A DNA stretch of 64,000 nt from Aquisalimonas sp007126095 (GTDB taxonomy: Bacteria; Pseudomonadota; Gammaproteobacteria; Nitrococcales; Aquisalimonadaceae): the NCBI RefSeq assembly GCF_048323695.1, contig NZ_JBLWFT010000001.1:930001-994000 (forward strand), given 5' to 3'. The notes under the pieces are model-generated. The model was not told the DNA's origin. It made no database searches and saw only the letters and a list, made by a program, of their open reading frames with translations. A program made the position numbers and the translations under genes. This document shows positions 8,361 to 17,031 of the stretch, piece after piece (position 1 is the stretch's first letter; each line of letters opens with the position of its first letter).

Positions 8361-10241
8361 ATGACACCCCCAGTAGCCGATCTGACGGACCAACAACGGA
8401 TTGCCGCGGCCAGTATGTGGCAGGCCCTGGAGCCGGAGACCATCGAGACGATGCTGTCGGCCGGGGAAGAGATGCATCTCGGTGCAGGGCGTTATCTGTT
8501 CCGCTCCGGCGACGCCTACCGCAAGTGCATCTACATCCACCTGGAAGGCACACTGGAACAGACGGCCGCCAGCGGCGACCTGCGCACCGCGGAGCCCGGT
8601 GATGTCATCGGTCTGGCCAGCTATCTGGACGGCGACAATTACCGCTCCACCGCTCACGCCGTCTCCGACTGCCGGCTGCTGGCCCTGCCAGGCGCCACGG
8701 TGCAGCGACTCGAACAGGAATCCACGCCGTTCTTCGAAGCCATCAACCGCGCCCTGGCATCGCGCATGCGCAAGGCGCGGCAGGTGCGGGAAACCGTACG
8801 CGGCACCCTCGCCCGTCCCGTGCGGCAGTTCATGAGCAGCGGACTCCCCACCTGCGGCAGCACGGATACGGTGGCCGACGCCGCCCGCACGCTCGCCGAC
8901 CGTGAGATCGGCAGCCTCGGCCTCGTGGATCAGGCTGGCCGACTCACCGGGATGCTCACACCCACGCGGCTGCTCATGGCCATGGTCAATGGCGAGGCGT
9001 CACCGGACGACAGCGTCCACGCCATCGAGGCGGACGGGGCGTTCTCGGTCACACCCGACACGCCACTGTGGCAGGTGGAGGAGATCCAGCGCCGGCACCG
9101 GGTGCGGGACGTGGTGGTGGTGGATCACGACAATGTCCCGGTCGGACTGATGTCCGAGACCGGGCTGATCCAGGCACTGGCGAAGCCGCCGTACACCCTG
9201 GACAGCGAGATCAAGACCGCGCCGGACATCGAGACACTGGTGACCCTGCGCCGCAAGATCCACGTTGCCGCAGCGGCCGTCCACACGGCGCACCGCAGTG
9301 CTGGCACCGCCGTGCGCGCGCTCACGGAAATGCATCTGGCCCTGCAGCACCGGCTGGTGGAGCTCACCATCGGCAACATGGTGCAGGACGGGCACGGCCG
9401 GCCGCCCGCGCGCTTTGCGGTGATCGTCATGGGCTCGGGCGGGCGCGGCGAGATGCTGTTGCGGCCGGATCAGGACAACGGCCTGATCATCGACGACCGG
9501 GTCGATGATTCGGGCCTGGACTGGTTCCGGGAATTCTCCGAGCGCCTCAATCCGGCCCTGGACCAGATCGGCTACCGTCTCTGCCCCGGCGATGTCATGG
9601 CCCGCAACCCCGACTACCGGCGCACCCTGAGCGACTGGAAGGACAAGCTCACCAACCTGGTGGACAATCCGGGCCGGCGTGAGGCGCGCCTCGCCAACAT
9701 CATGCTCGACTTCACCACGCTGTACGGCGACGACAGCCTCACCTCGCGGCTGCGCACCCACCTCAACGAGCAACTGGTGGACGACCGGGGCAAGATGCTG
9801 TTCCGCATGATGGTCAGTGACGATGCAAAGATCGCGCAGCCGCTGAGTTTCTTCAACCGGCTGGTGACCACCAGCCACCGCGGCAGCCAGGTGATCGACA
9901 TCAAACGCACGGGGCTGCGCATCATCGTTGACGCCATGCGCGTATTCGCACTCAAGGAATCCATCAGCCGCTGCAAGACCCTGGAACGACTCGCCTCCCT
10001 GCGACGGCTCGGCGTGTTCGACCCCGATTTCGCGGAGAGCATGCGCATCGCGTTCGAAGAGTTGCAGGATCTCCTGCTCACCCATCAGCTCGACCAGATC
10101 GAGCGCGGCGAGACGCCCGATCCACTGCTGCGCATGGAGCGCCTCTCCAGCCATGACCGGGAGCGCCTGCGGGTGTCACTGCGCGCCACCCGGCGCATGC
10201 GGGAGAGACTGCAGTACTCGTTCGGCGTAATCATGAACTGA
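8361..10241 (+). CDS. cNMP-binding / CBS pair / DUF294 nucleotidyltransferase-like protein
   Basis: Putative cytoplasmic signalling protein of 626 residues. Order of domains: cyclic-nucleotide-binding fold (about 20-135, with AEPGDVIGLASYLDG), two CBS motifs (about 150-285), a GlnD-like nucleotidyltransferase domain (DUF294) with GSGGRGEMLLRPDQDNG at about 357-373 keeping the G-S and D-x-D-type metal residues, and the helical DUF294 C-terminal domain. Known relatives often sit beside acetate permease and acetyl-CoA synthetase genes; here the neighbour is a BCCT transporter, separated by a terminator. Its stop overlaps the next start as TGATG, so it is translationally coupled to the exonuclease. 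Substrate of any nucleotidyl transfer is unknown. Confidence 0.85.
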   Translation: MTPPVADLTDQQRIAAASMWQALEPETIETMLSAGEEMHLGAGRYLFRSGDAYRKCIYIHLEGTLEQTAASGDLRTAEPGDVIGLASYLDGDNYRSTAHAVSDCRLLALPGATVQRLEQESTPFFEAINRALASRMRKARQVRETVRGTLARPVRQFMSSGLPTCGSTDTVADAARTLADREIGSLGLVDQAGRLTGMLTPTRLLMAMVNGEASPDDSVHAIEADGAFSVTPDTPLWQVEEIQRRHRVRDVVVVDHDNVPVGLMSETGLIQALAKPPYTLDSEIKTAPDIETLVTLRRKIHVAAAAVHTAHRSAGTAVRALTEMHLALQHRLVELTIGNMVQDGHGRPPARFAVIVMGSGGRGEMLLRPDQDNGLIIDDRVDDSGLDWFREFSERLNPALDQIGYRLCPGDVMARNPDYRRTLSDWKDKLTNLVDNPGRREARLANIMLDFTTLYGDDSLTSRLRTHLNEQLVDDRGKMLFRMMVSDDAKIAQPLSFFNRLVTTSHRGSQVIDIKRTGLRIIVDAMRVFALKESISRCKTLERLASLRRLGVFDPDFAESMRIAFEELQDLLLTHQLDQIERGETPDPLLRMERLSSHDRERLRVSLRATRRMRERLQYSFGVIMN

Positions 10242-11026
10242 TGTCATTCCGGCAGCTCAAGCAGGAACTCCAGGCGTTGTCGGAACTCGTTGGCGCCCGT
10301 CTGCGGCGATCATTCCATCGCCCGCTGTCGCCGCGGCGACGTGCTTCCAGGAACTGCTGCCTGGGCTTCGACCGGGACGCGTTGCTCGCCACGCCCGTCA
10401 ATGACGCACGCATTGTTGTCCTGGATACAGAGACCACCGGCATGCAGCCCTATGCCGGCGACGGCCTGGTGGAGATCGCACTGATCGAATATCACGGGCT
10501 GGTGCCCACCGGGCGCGAATTCTGCTCCCTGATTCACCCGGGCCGCCCGATCCCGCCGGAGACCACCGCCATCCACGGCCTCGGCGACGCGGATGTGGTG
10601 GACGCGCCATCCCTGGAGCGGGTGCTCGACGACATCGTGGCGTTCCTGGACGGCGCATTGCTGGTCGGCCACCACATCGGCTTCGACCTGCGTTTTCTCA
10701 ACCGGGCCACACTCCGTCACCTCCACTGCCAACTGCCCTTCCCCGCCCTCAACACCATGGTGCTGTTCCAGGCGTGGACGGGACGCCACAGCGTGTTCTC
10801 TCTCGACGATGTCGCCGAGGCCTGCGGCGTCACGGTCACCGACCGCCACAACGCCCGCGGCGACGCGCTGGTCTGTGGCGAGATATTCCGCGTGCTGGCG
10901 ACGTCACTCACCGCCCCGGATGCCACGGTGGCTGACCTGCTTGCGATCAGCCCGCCCGATCCGGAGTATGGGCCGCACTACAGTCGGCCGGCCGCCCGCC
11001 GCGATGGCGACGACGGCGCCGACTGA
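10241..11026 (+). CDS. DnaQ-like 3'-5' exonuclease (DEDDh)
   Basis: Exonuclease of 261 residues in the PolC/DnaQ epsilon superfamily. Exo I motif VVLDTETTG (about residues 59-67), Exo II around LLVGHHIGFDLRFL (about 141-154) and Exo III HNARGDALVCGEIF (H-x4-D, about 204-217) give the DEDDh set. The first 55 residues are a basic helical extension. Start overlaps the upstream stop by one base (TGATG). A DUF294 protein followed by a DnaQ-like exonuclease is a recurrent pair in proteobacteria; the joint function is not established. Not the replicative epsilon subunit, judging by this context. Confidence 0.85.
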   Translation: MSFRQLKQELQALSELVGARLRRSFHRPLSPRRRASRNCCLGFDRDALLATPVNDARIVVLDTETTGMQPYAGDGLVEIALIEYHGLVPTGREFCSLIHPGRPIPPETTAIHGLGDADVVDAPSLERVLDDIVAFLDGALLVGHHIGFDLRFLNRATLRHLHCQLPFPALNTMVLFQAWTGRHSVFSLDDVAEACGVTVTDRHNARGDALVCGEIFRVLATSLTAPDATVADLLAISPPDPEYGPHYSRPAARRDGDDGAD

Positions 11027-11055
11027 CTCACGGACCGGAGACAGGAGAGACCACG

Positions 11056-11682
11056 TTGCGCCGCACGCTGCTCGTTGCCGAGGGAACCCTCGACCGCCCG
11101 CTCATCAACATCGCCACCACGGCCGCCGGCTTCAGCGTCACACTGCTGGCGGGATTCGGGATACTGCACCTGGGGTTACCCGGATGGGTCACGCTGCTGG
11201 CCATTGCCACACTGCTCACGGGCGTTGCCTGGATCAAGGGTCGCTATGGCGCACCGCGCTCGTTCCGGGTGGAGAAGCCGGCCACCGGCGGCGCACTGCG
11301 GATCACCGGCCGCTTCGACAACGGCGAGCTGCCTCACAACGCTGCAGCGGAGCTGCTCCACGCCCGCCGGGAGGGCGACAGCCTGCTGTTCCTGACCCGG
11401 CACGGGGATGGCGAACGCACTTTCCACCTCCAACCACCGGCGTTCTCCCCGACTGCCATGGATGCGCTGCAAGCCGTAATGGACGAGATGCCCGAGGCCA
11501 CCCCGGACGCACTGGAGACCCGGTATAAGAAGGGGCACAACGGCATCAAGGCGTACGACGCCCGCAAACTGCTGCTGCTCCGCTTCACCCAGAAGCCCGG
11601 CCACGTCCCCGTTACCCTGGCGGTCGTTAGCGTGACGCTGCTGTTCTGGCTTGCCGTCCTGGCCGTCGCCGTATCCGGCTGA
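11056..11682 (+). CDS. Membrane protein of unknown function
   Basis: 208 residues; I do not recognise the family. Two adjacent membrane segments near the N-terminus (about 20-60), a soluble middle with a regular beta-strand pattern, and one C-terminal membrane helix (about 186-206). The best start is TTG 11056 with AGGAGA 7 bases upstream; no in-frame ATG gives a sensible N-terminus. It follows the exonuclease by 29 bases and is probably in the same operon. Confidence 0.65.
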   Translation: MRRTLLVAEGTLDRPLINIATTAAGFSVTLLAGFGILHLGLPGWVTLLAIATLLTGVAWIKGRYGAPRSFRVEKPATGGALRITGRFDNGELPHNAAAELLHARREGDSLLFLTRHGDGERTFHLQPPAFSPTAMDALQAVMDEMPEATPDALETRYKKGHNGIKAYDARKLLLLRFTQKPGHVPVTLAVVSVTLLFWLAVLAVAVSG

Positions 11683-11759
11683 GCAGCCGTGCCGAACGGT
11701 TGACCCAAATCAATGGGCGGCCCTATGCTGCCCCGAGCCTGAACAGGAGGGACCAGCCC

Positions 11760-12242
11760 ATGATCAATCGTATCCTCGTTGCCATCGACGGCTCCGAACA
11801 CTCGGACAAGGCCGTCACCATGGCAGCGACGCTCGCAAGCCGTTTCGACGCGGATCTCGCCATCGTTCACGCGCTGCTCCGGGGCCACATCCCCCCCGCC
11901 ATCGCCGAACTGTCGTCGGAACCCATTCCGTCGGTGCCCCCGATGACCATGGGCGGCGCGTCGGTGGACTACCAGGTGCCGGTGGCGGCACTGGAAGACA
12001 TCGCCGAGAAACTCCTGGAGAAAGCCAGGACGGCCGCAACCGCAGCCGGTGCCACGAAGGTGGAGACGTCCTACCACGAAGGCGACCCGGCGCGGGTGCT
12101 GCTGGAGGCGGCCAAAGCCCACAACGCGGACATGGTCGTCATGGGGTCCCGCGGCCTAGGCAATCTCAGCGGCCTGCTGCTAGGAAGCGTGTCGCACAAG
12201 GTGCAGCAGCTGTTCGACGGGAGCGTGCTCACCGTCAAGTGA
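11760..12242 (+). CDS. Universal stress protein, UspA family
   Basis: Single Usp domain of 160 residues. Begins MINRILVAIDGSEHS and ends with the ATP-binding pattern GSRGLGNLSGLLLGSVS (G-x2-G-x9-G-S), so it is of the nucleotide-binding class. A good AGGAGG lies about 9 bases upstream of ATG 11760. Cytoplasmic stress-related protein; the exact role is unknown for most family members. Confidence 0.9.
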   Translation: MINRILVAIDGSEHSDKAVTMAATLASRFDADLAIVHALLRGHIPPAIAELSSEPIPSVPPMTMGGASVDYQVPVAALEDIAEKLLEKARTAATAAGATKVETSYHEGDPARVLLEAAKAHNADMVVMGSRGLGNLSGLLLGSVSHKVQQLFDGSVLTVK

Positions 12243-12255
12243 AGCGAATAGGTCC

Positions 12256-12282
12256 GCCCGCCCTTTCGGGCGGGCCGCTTTC
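12256..12282 (+). terminator. Terminator-like hairpin after usp gene
   Basis: GCCCGCCC at 12256-12263, loop TTTC, GGGCGGGC at 12268-12275, then CGCTTTCC. Strong 8-bp stem with an interrupted T stretch. Confidence 0.65.
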
Positions 12283-12426
12283 CCCGCCTTCGTGAAGTGC
12301 CTCACAAATCTCAGTTCTCTTTTGTGACCTGCCTGTCAACTTCCCGCTCGTAACGTCGTTACAATTCATCCACACAATGAGAAACAATGCCGTTCGTACC
12401 AATGCGGCGCTATCGAGGGTGCAATC

Positions 12427-14370
12427 ATGAAGCAAGTAACGTCGGGCGGGCTGGCCGCCAGGCTGGGGTTTGCGGGGCGTTTGACGGTCATGATCGTCTC
12501 ACTGGTGCTGGTATCCATCGTGCTGATTACCAGCCTGGTCTACGTGCAGTACCGCGACTCGCAGACCGAAGCGGTTCTGAACGATCTCTACGGCACGGGT
12601 GATGCCAACACCCAGGCGTTCATGGACTGGCTCACCGCGCGGCAGGACGAGATGCGTTACCTCGCCAGCCTGAGCCCCGCCGAAGAGCTGGACGTGGACG
12701 CCCTGAACCATCTGCTGGAGCGGATCGCCGAAAGCCAGGGGCACTACGACACCATCTTCGTGGTGGGCGAGGACGGTCACGGCATCTCCGGCGTGGCCTA
12801 CGACGGGCAGGCGGAGGTCCTCTCCGCCGACGAGGCCCACGACTTCCATGTGGCGGACCGGGCCTGGTTCCAGGCCGCCATCGGTGGTGACGACGTCTTC
12901 TCCGAGCCGTTGGTATCCCGGGCCACCGGCAACCGTGTCAGCAACGTGGTTATTCCCATCCGCAACAACGGCCAGGTGGTCGGCGTCATGCGCGGGGCCG
13001 TCCAGCTCGACACCATCGTCGAGCAGGTGGAGGACATGGCCGACGACCGCGCGTTCGAGGTCTATCTGGTGGACGGCAACGGCGAAGCGGTGACCAACGC
13101 GCCCTCCATCGACGGTGTCGGCTCGCAGGTCGACACCGAAGCGGTACGGGGGCTCGACGCGGGCGAAAGCGGTGTCGGCGTCTACCCCAATGCCGCCGGG
13201 CAACAGGTCGCCGGCAGCTACAGCCCCATTCCGCTGCTTGACTGGGGGCTCGTGATGGAGGTTCCAGAGACCGAGGCGCTCGCCGAAGTCCGGCGGATCT
13301 TCTGGATTCTCTCGGCTATTGCCACGGTGATCCTCATCATCTCCATCCTGGCGAGCCTCGGCATCGTCCGCTCCATCACCCGCCCGCTGGGCGGCGAGCC
13401 CAGGTACGCAGCCCAGGCGGTCCACCGGGTCGCCGACGGCGACATGGCGACGCCCATCGAGTTGCGGCCCGGCGATACTGACAGCCTGCTGGCGTCCATC
13501 GCCAACATGCAGGAGAACCTGCGGACGATGATCCGCGAGATGTCCAACTACGCCGACGAAGTGGCCTCCGCGGCCACCGAGCTGACGCAGGTGAACCAGG
13601 AGACGGACAGGGGCATCCAGGAGCAGCGGGATCAGCTCTCCAGCGCGGCAACGGCCATGACCGAGATGACCGCGACGGTGGAGGAAGTGGCCAGGAACAG
13701 CCAGTCCGCCGCCGACGGTGCCAACAATACCTCCAGCGAGGCCCACGAGGGCCACGAGGTGGTCACGAAGACCATGACGGCCATGAACACCCTGTCGGGC
13801 CAGATCGGCGAGACTGCCGACATGATGGCCACCCTGAAGCAGGAGAGCGATAACGTCGGCACCGTGCTGCAGGTGATCGAGGACGTCGCTGAACAGACCA
13901 ACCTGCTGGCCCTCAACGCCGCGATCGAGGCGGCGCGGGCCGGTGATCACGGCCGCGGCTTCGCCGTGGTGGCCGACGAAGTACGCTCCCTGGCAACTCG
14001 GACCAAGGACTCCACCAACGAGATCCAGAGCATCATCGAGCAGGTCCAGGCCAGCGCGGGCCGGGCCGAGCAGTCGATGCAGCAGAGCCGGGAGTACGCC
14101 ACGGAGAGCGTGGGTCAGGCCGAACACGCCGGCGAGTCACTGGGGCGCATCACCGGGGCGGTGGCGAACATCAACGAGATGATTCAGCAGATTGCCAGCG
14201 CCGCCGAGGAACAGAGCGCCACGGCCAAGGAGATCAACGAGAATATCCACAACATCACCCAGGTGGCGGACGACAATGCCCGCAGCGTGGTGCAGTCCAC
14301 CGAGGCCAGCGAGTCCATGTCGCAGCTGGCCGAGAAGCTGCGGCAGATCACGCACCAATTCCGGCTATAA
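12427..14370 (+). CDS. Methyl-accepting chemotaxis protein with dCache-type sensor
   Basis: Second chemoreceptor, 647 residues. TM1 about 20-42; large periplasmic sensor (about 43-285) with the dCache_1 pattern DFHVADRAWFQAAIGG, a ligand-pocket-like region SEPLVSRATGNRVSNVVIPI and a second module ending YSPIPLLDWGLVMEVP. TM2 about 292-316, HAMP to about 370, then the signalling domain with tip EQTNLLALNAAIEAARAG. No CheR-binding pentapeptide. dCache_1 receptors commonly sense amino acids or amines, but the ligand here is not determined. It converges on the fadB-like gene with only 10 bases between stops. Confidence 0.93.
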   Translation: MKQVTSGGLAARLGFAGRLTVMIVSLVLVSIVLITSLVYVQYRDSQTEAVLNDLYGTGDANTQAFMDWLTARQDEMRYLASLSPAEELDVDALNHLLERIAESQGHYDTIFVVGEDGHGISGVAYDGQAEVLSADEAHDFHVADRAWFQAAIGGDDVFSEPLVSRATGNRVSNVVIPIRNNGQVVGVMRGAVQLDTIVEQVEDMADDRAFEVYLVDGNGEAVTNAPSIDGVGSQVDTEAVRGLDAGESGVGVYPNAAGQQVAGSYSPIPLLDWGLVMEVPETEALAEVRRIFWILSAIATVILIISILASLGIVRSITRPLGGEPRYAAQAVHRVADGDMATPIELRPGDTDSLLASIANMQENLRTMIREMSNYADEVASAATELTQVNQETDRGIQEQRDQLSSAATAMTEMTATVEEVARNSQSAADGANNTSSEAHEGHEVVTKTMTAMNTLSGQIGETADMMATLKQESDNVGTVLQVIEDVAEQTNLLALNAAIEAARAGDHGRGFAVVADEVRSLATRTKDSTNEIQSIIEQVQASAGRAEQSMQQSREYATESVGQAEHAGESLGRITGAVANINEMIQQIASAAEEQSATAKEINENIHNITQVADDNARSVVQSTEASESMSQLAEKLRQITHQFRL

Positions 14371-14380
14371 GCCGAAGCGA

Positions 14381-16357
14381 CTACAACGTATTGCGGCGTT
14401 TGCGGGGCGTGTACAGCGGCGTGTCCATGCCCCACACTCGCCGCAGCGTCAGCGGGCCGCCAGTATAGGCCGGAAAACCGGCTCCGAACAGGGCGGCGAC
14501 ATCCACCATGTCGTCGTCGGCCACCAGCCCCTCCTCGCTGCAGCGGACCGCTTCCTCGACGATGGGGTTGATCAGTTCGCGGGCCAGGCTCGGAAAGTCC
14601 TGCTCACCGCCGGGCGGAACACTTGCGCTGACGCGGCGGCCGTGTTTCCAGTCATGGAACCCCTTGCCTGACGCCATTCCCGTGTGGCCTGCGTCCACCA
14701 GCTCGCGCAGCTTGTCCGGGACCGTGCGACCCAGCGCCTCGGCCATGGCGATACAGACGTCCAGCCCGATGGCGTCGGCCATTTCCAGAGGGCCGATCGG
14801 CATGCCGAAATCCAGCGCGGCGCCGTCTATGACCTCCCGGCGGGCACGCTCGTAGATCCCGGCGGCCTTGAGCATATACGGCAGTTTCAACCGGTTGACG
14901 ATGAAACCCGGTGCGCTGCGCACCCGCAGCGGCAGCTTGTCCAGGGCGGCGGCCAGGGCCTGTGTGCGGGCCAGGGCGGACTCTCCAGTGCCGGAGCCGC
15001 TCACCACCTCGACCATGGTCATGCGCTCCACGGGATGAAAGCAGTGAAACCCGGTCAGGCGCTCGGGATGGCGCATCTCCGACGCCAGATCGTCGATCAT
15101 CAGCGTGGTGGTGGTCGTGGCAATCACCGCATCCGGCGCCAGCACCTCTTCCAGGGCCGCGTAGAGCACCCGTTTGGCCTCGGCATCCTCGTCGATGGCC
15201 TCGATGACCATATCGGCTTCGGCCATGGTGTCCACCCCGGACGCAACCTGGAGGCGCCCGCGCGCCTCCTCCAGAAGTGCGGGATCGGCGAGCCGTTGCT
15301 GGAAGACCGTCTCCGCGCGCTGATGCAGGCCTTCCAGCGCGGACTCGTTCTCTTCATGCACGGTCACCTGCCGTCCGTGGGCTGCCAGAACGGCGGCGAG
15401 CCCCGCGCCAATCGCGCCACAACCGATGACGTGGATCACCTGCGGCACCGTCACATCGAGCTGGCGGGCCTCGCGCCGGAGCCGGTCCTGCAGCAGATAG
15501 GTGCGGACCAGATTCAGGGCGCTGGGTTTGCGGATCAACGCCAGCAGCGACTCGCGCTCGGCCCGGACGCGCTCGCGCAGGCGGCGGCCCGCCGCGCGCC
15601 GCCACAGGCGCAGAATCGCGTAGGTCGCCGGGAAGTTCTCCGGGCGCGCCTGACGCTGCAACTGGGCATCGAGATAGCGATAGGTGATCCACCGCGCCGG
15701 GCCGAAGCGCACCATCTGCGACCAGATGCGCGGCCGGTGACGCCCGGGATCGCGGGCAATGAAGTCTCGTGCCGTATCCGCCAGCGACTCTGCGGGCACG
15801 GCGGCATCAATGAGGCCGAGCTGCTTTGCCGCGGCCGCATCCACGGAGCGCCCGGAGGTCATCAACTCCAGCGCCCGCCAGGAGCCGACCACCGAGGGCA
15901 GGCGCGCCGTTGCCCCGTAACAGGGATGCAGGCCGAGCCGTACGTCCGGCAGCCCGAGGCTGGTGGCGGCGCCCTCGTCAGCAACGCGATACCGGCAGCC
16001 CAGCGCCAGCTCCAGCCCACTCCCCAGGCAGTGGCCGTGGATGGCCGCGACCGTGGGCACCTTGAGGCCATACAGGCGGGTGGTCACCGTCTGCCCGAGA
16101 TCGATCAGCGATGCCACGCGATCCAGGTCGCCCATGGCGGCCAGTTCGTCGTTGCTGGCGCCGGCCACGAAGCCGGACGGTTTGGCCGAACGCAGCACCA
16201 TCCCGCGCAGGTCGGGCCTGGCGGCGATGTCATCCAGCAGTTCGGAGAGCTCGGCCAGAACGGCCATGGGAACGGTATTGGTGGCCTCTCCGGCCACATC
16301 CAGCGTGAGCCAGGCAATACCGTCGGCGTCGTACTCCACGCGGCAGTGTTCGGTCAC
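14381..16357 (-). CDS. Enoyl-CoA hydratase/3-hydroxyacyl-CoA dehydrogenase (FadB/FadJ-like)
   Basis: Bifunctional beta-oxidation enzyme, 658 residues. Residues 1-200 are a crotonase fold: Glu116 in GHCLGSGLELALG matches the first catalytic glutamate of FadB, but the second glutamate position is Asp138 (LGLPDVRLGL). Residues 305-490 are the NAD-binding dehydrogenase with GCGAIGAG, catalytic His438 in GFHCFHPVERM, Glu450 and Asn488 in GFIVNRL; the C-terminal helical domain follows. No thiolase gene is adjacent, so it is not a fadBA operon. Possible alternative: a multifunctional enzyme for a particular acyl-CoA rather than general fatty acids. Confidence 0.87.
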   Translation of the reverse strand: MTEHCRVEYDADGIAWLTLDVAGEATNTVPMAVLAELSELLDDIAARPDLRGMVLRSAKPSGFVAGASNDELAAMGDLDRVASLIDLGQTVTTRLYGLKVPTVAAIHGHCLGSGLELALGCRYRVADEGAATSLGLPDVRLGLHPCYGATARLPSVVGSWRALELMTSGRSVDAAAAKQLGLIDAAVPAESLADTARDFIARDPGRHRPRIWSQMVRFGPARWITYRYLDAQLQRQARPENFPATYAILRLWRRAAGRRLRERVRAERESLLALIRKPSALNLVRTYLLQDRLRREARQLDVTVPQVIHVIGCGAIGAGLAAVLAAHGRQVTVHEENESALEGLHQRAETVFQQRLADPALLEEARGRLQVASGVDTMAEADMVIEAIDEDAEAKRVLYAALEEVLAPDAVIATTTTTLMIDDLASEMRHPERLTGFHCFHPVERMTMVEVVSGSGTGESALARTQALAAALDKLPLRVRSAPGFIVNRLKLPYMLKAAGIYERARREVIDGAALDFGMPIGPLEMADAIGLDVCIAMAEALGRTVPDKLRELVDAGHTGMASGKGFHDWKHGRRVSASVPPGGEQDFPSLARELINPIVEEAVRCSEEGLVADDDMVDVAALFGAGFPAYTGGPLTLRRVWGMDTPLYTPRKRRNTL

Positions 16358-16440
16358 GAGCGCCTCTCGACGGAGTGAATGGCGGACCCGCCCATGCTAC
16401 CGCGAATCGTCCGCCATCCAAGGCGCCTGCCGCCATGCCA

Positions 16441-16884
16441 CTACTTTTTGGTGATCACGTAGCGCAGGATCTCGACGATCTGCTCGGGCGTCTGCGCCCA
16501 GGCCATGGCGGATGCGTCTACCTCCTTCAGCGGGTGGATGATCTCTTCCCCATGCAGGGTGATGTAGGGCTTGCCCAGCGCGGCGCAGAAGCCGGCATCA
16601 AACGCGGCATTCCACTGCTTGTACCTGTCGCCGAAACGCACCACGACCAGGTCGGCGTCCTGAATCAGGGTCTGGGTGCGGATGGCGTTGACCTTGGCGG
16701 ACTTGTGATCGCGCCAGAATCCGCTGCTCTCCTCACCCAGCACGTCACCGGCGGCGTCGCTGGCGTCGTGGTCCGTCACCGCGGAGGTGAAGCGCACCGG
16801 CAGGTCCAGTTCGCGGGCGCCAGTTTCGATCTGCTCGCGCCAGTCGGTATGGATTTCACCGGAGAGATACACGGTCCAAGTCAT
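16441..16884 (-). CDS. YtoQ family protein
   Basis: 147 residues, resembling Bacillus YtoQ: begins MTWTVYLSGEIHTDWREQI and contains ADLVVVRFGDRYKQWNAAFD and LGKPYITLHGEE. The fold resembles nucleoside 2-deoxyribosyltransferase-like or TIR-like flavodoxin folds (strand YLSGEI, then the acidic/aromatic D-A-G-x-x-A pattern), but the biochemical role is unknown. Start fixed by AGGAGG 6 bases upstream of ATG 16884. Stands alone, in the same orientation as its neighbours. Confidence 0.8.
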   Translation of the reverse strand: MTWTVYLSGEIHTDWREQIETGARELDLPVRFTSAVTDHDASDAAGDVLGEESSGFWRDHKSAKVNAIRTQTLIQDADLVVVRFGDRYKQWNAAFDAGFCAALGKPYITLHGEEIIHPLKEVDASAMAWAQTPEQIVEILRYVITKK

Positions 16885-17031
16885 TGTTTGCCTCCTTTGA
16901 ACTTGTGTCCGGCGCGCTAGTGGCGCCTCTCGCAATGGCGGAGACACTACCATGCAGCGCCCCGCAGCGTCAGGGCCGGAGCGGTTCGGACGGAAGAACA
17001 GCTCCCGTGCCAGGGCGTTGAAAATCAGCGG

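Noticed and set aside
9000..10154. Long minus-strand frame opposite the cNMP/CBS/DUF294 gene
   Set aside because: No family motifs and low-complexity composition; a shadow of the real gene.
12336..12362. Possible sigma-28 promoter before the second chemoreceptor (TCAACTTC-N11-GTCGTTAC)
   Set aside because: Spacing is right but only 10 of 16 consensus bases match and the -10 core CCGATAA is broken.
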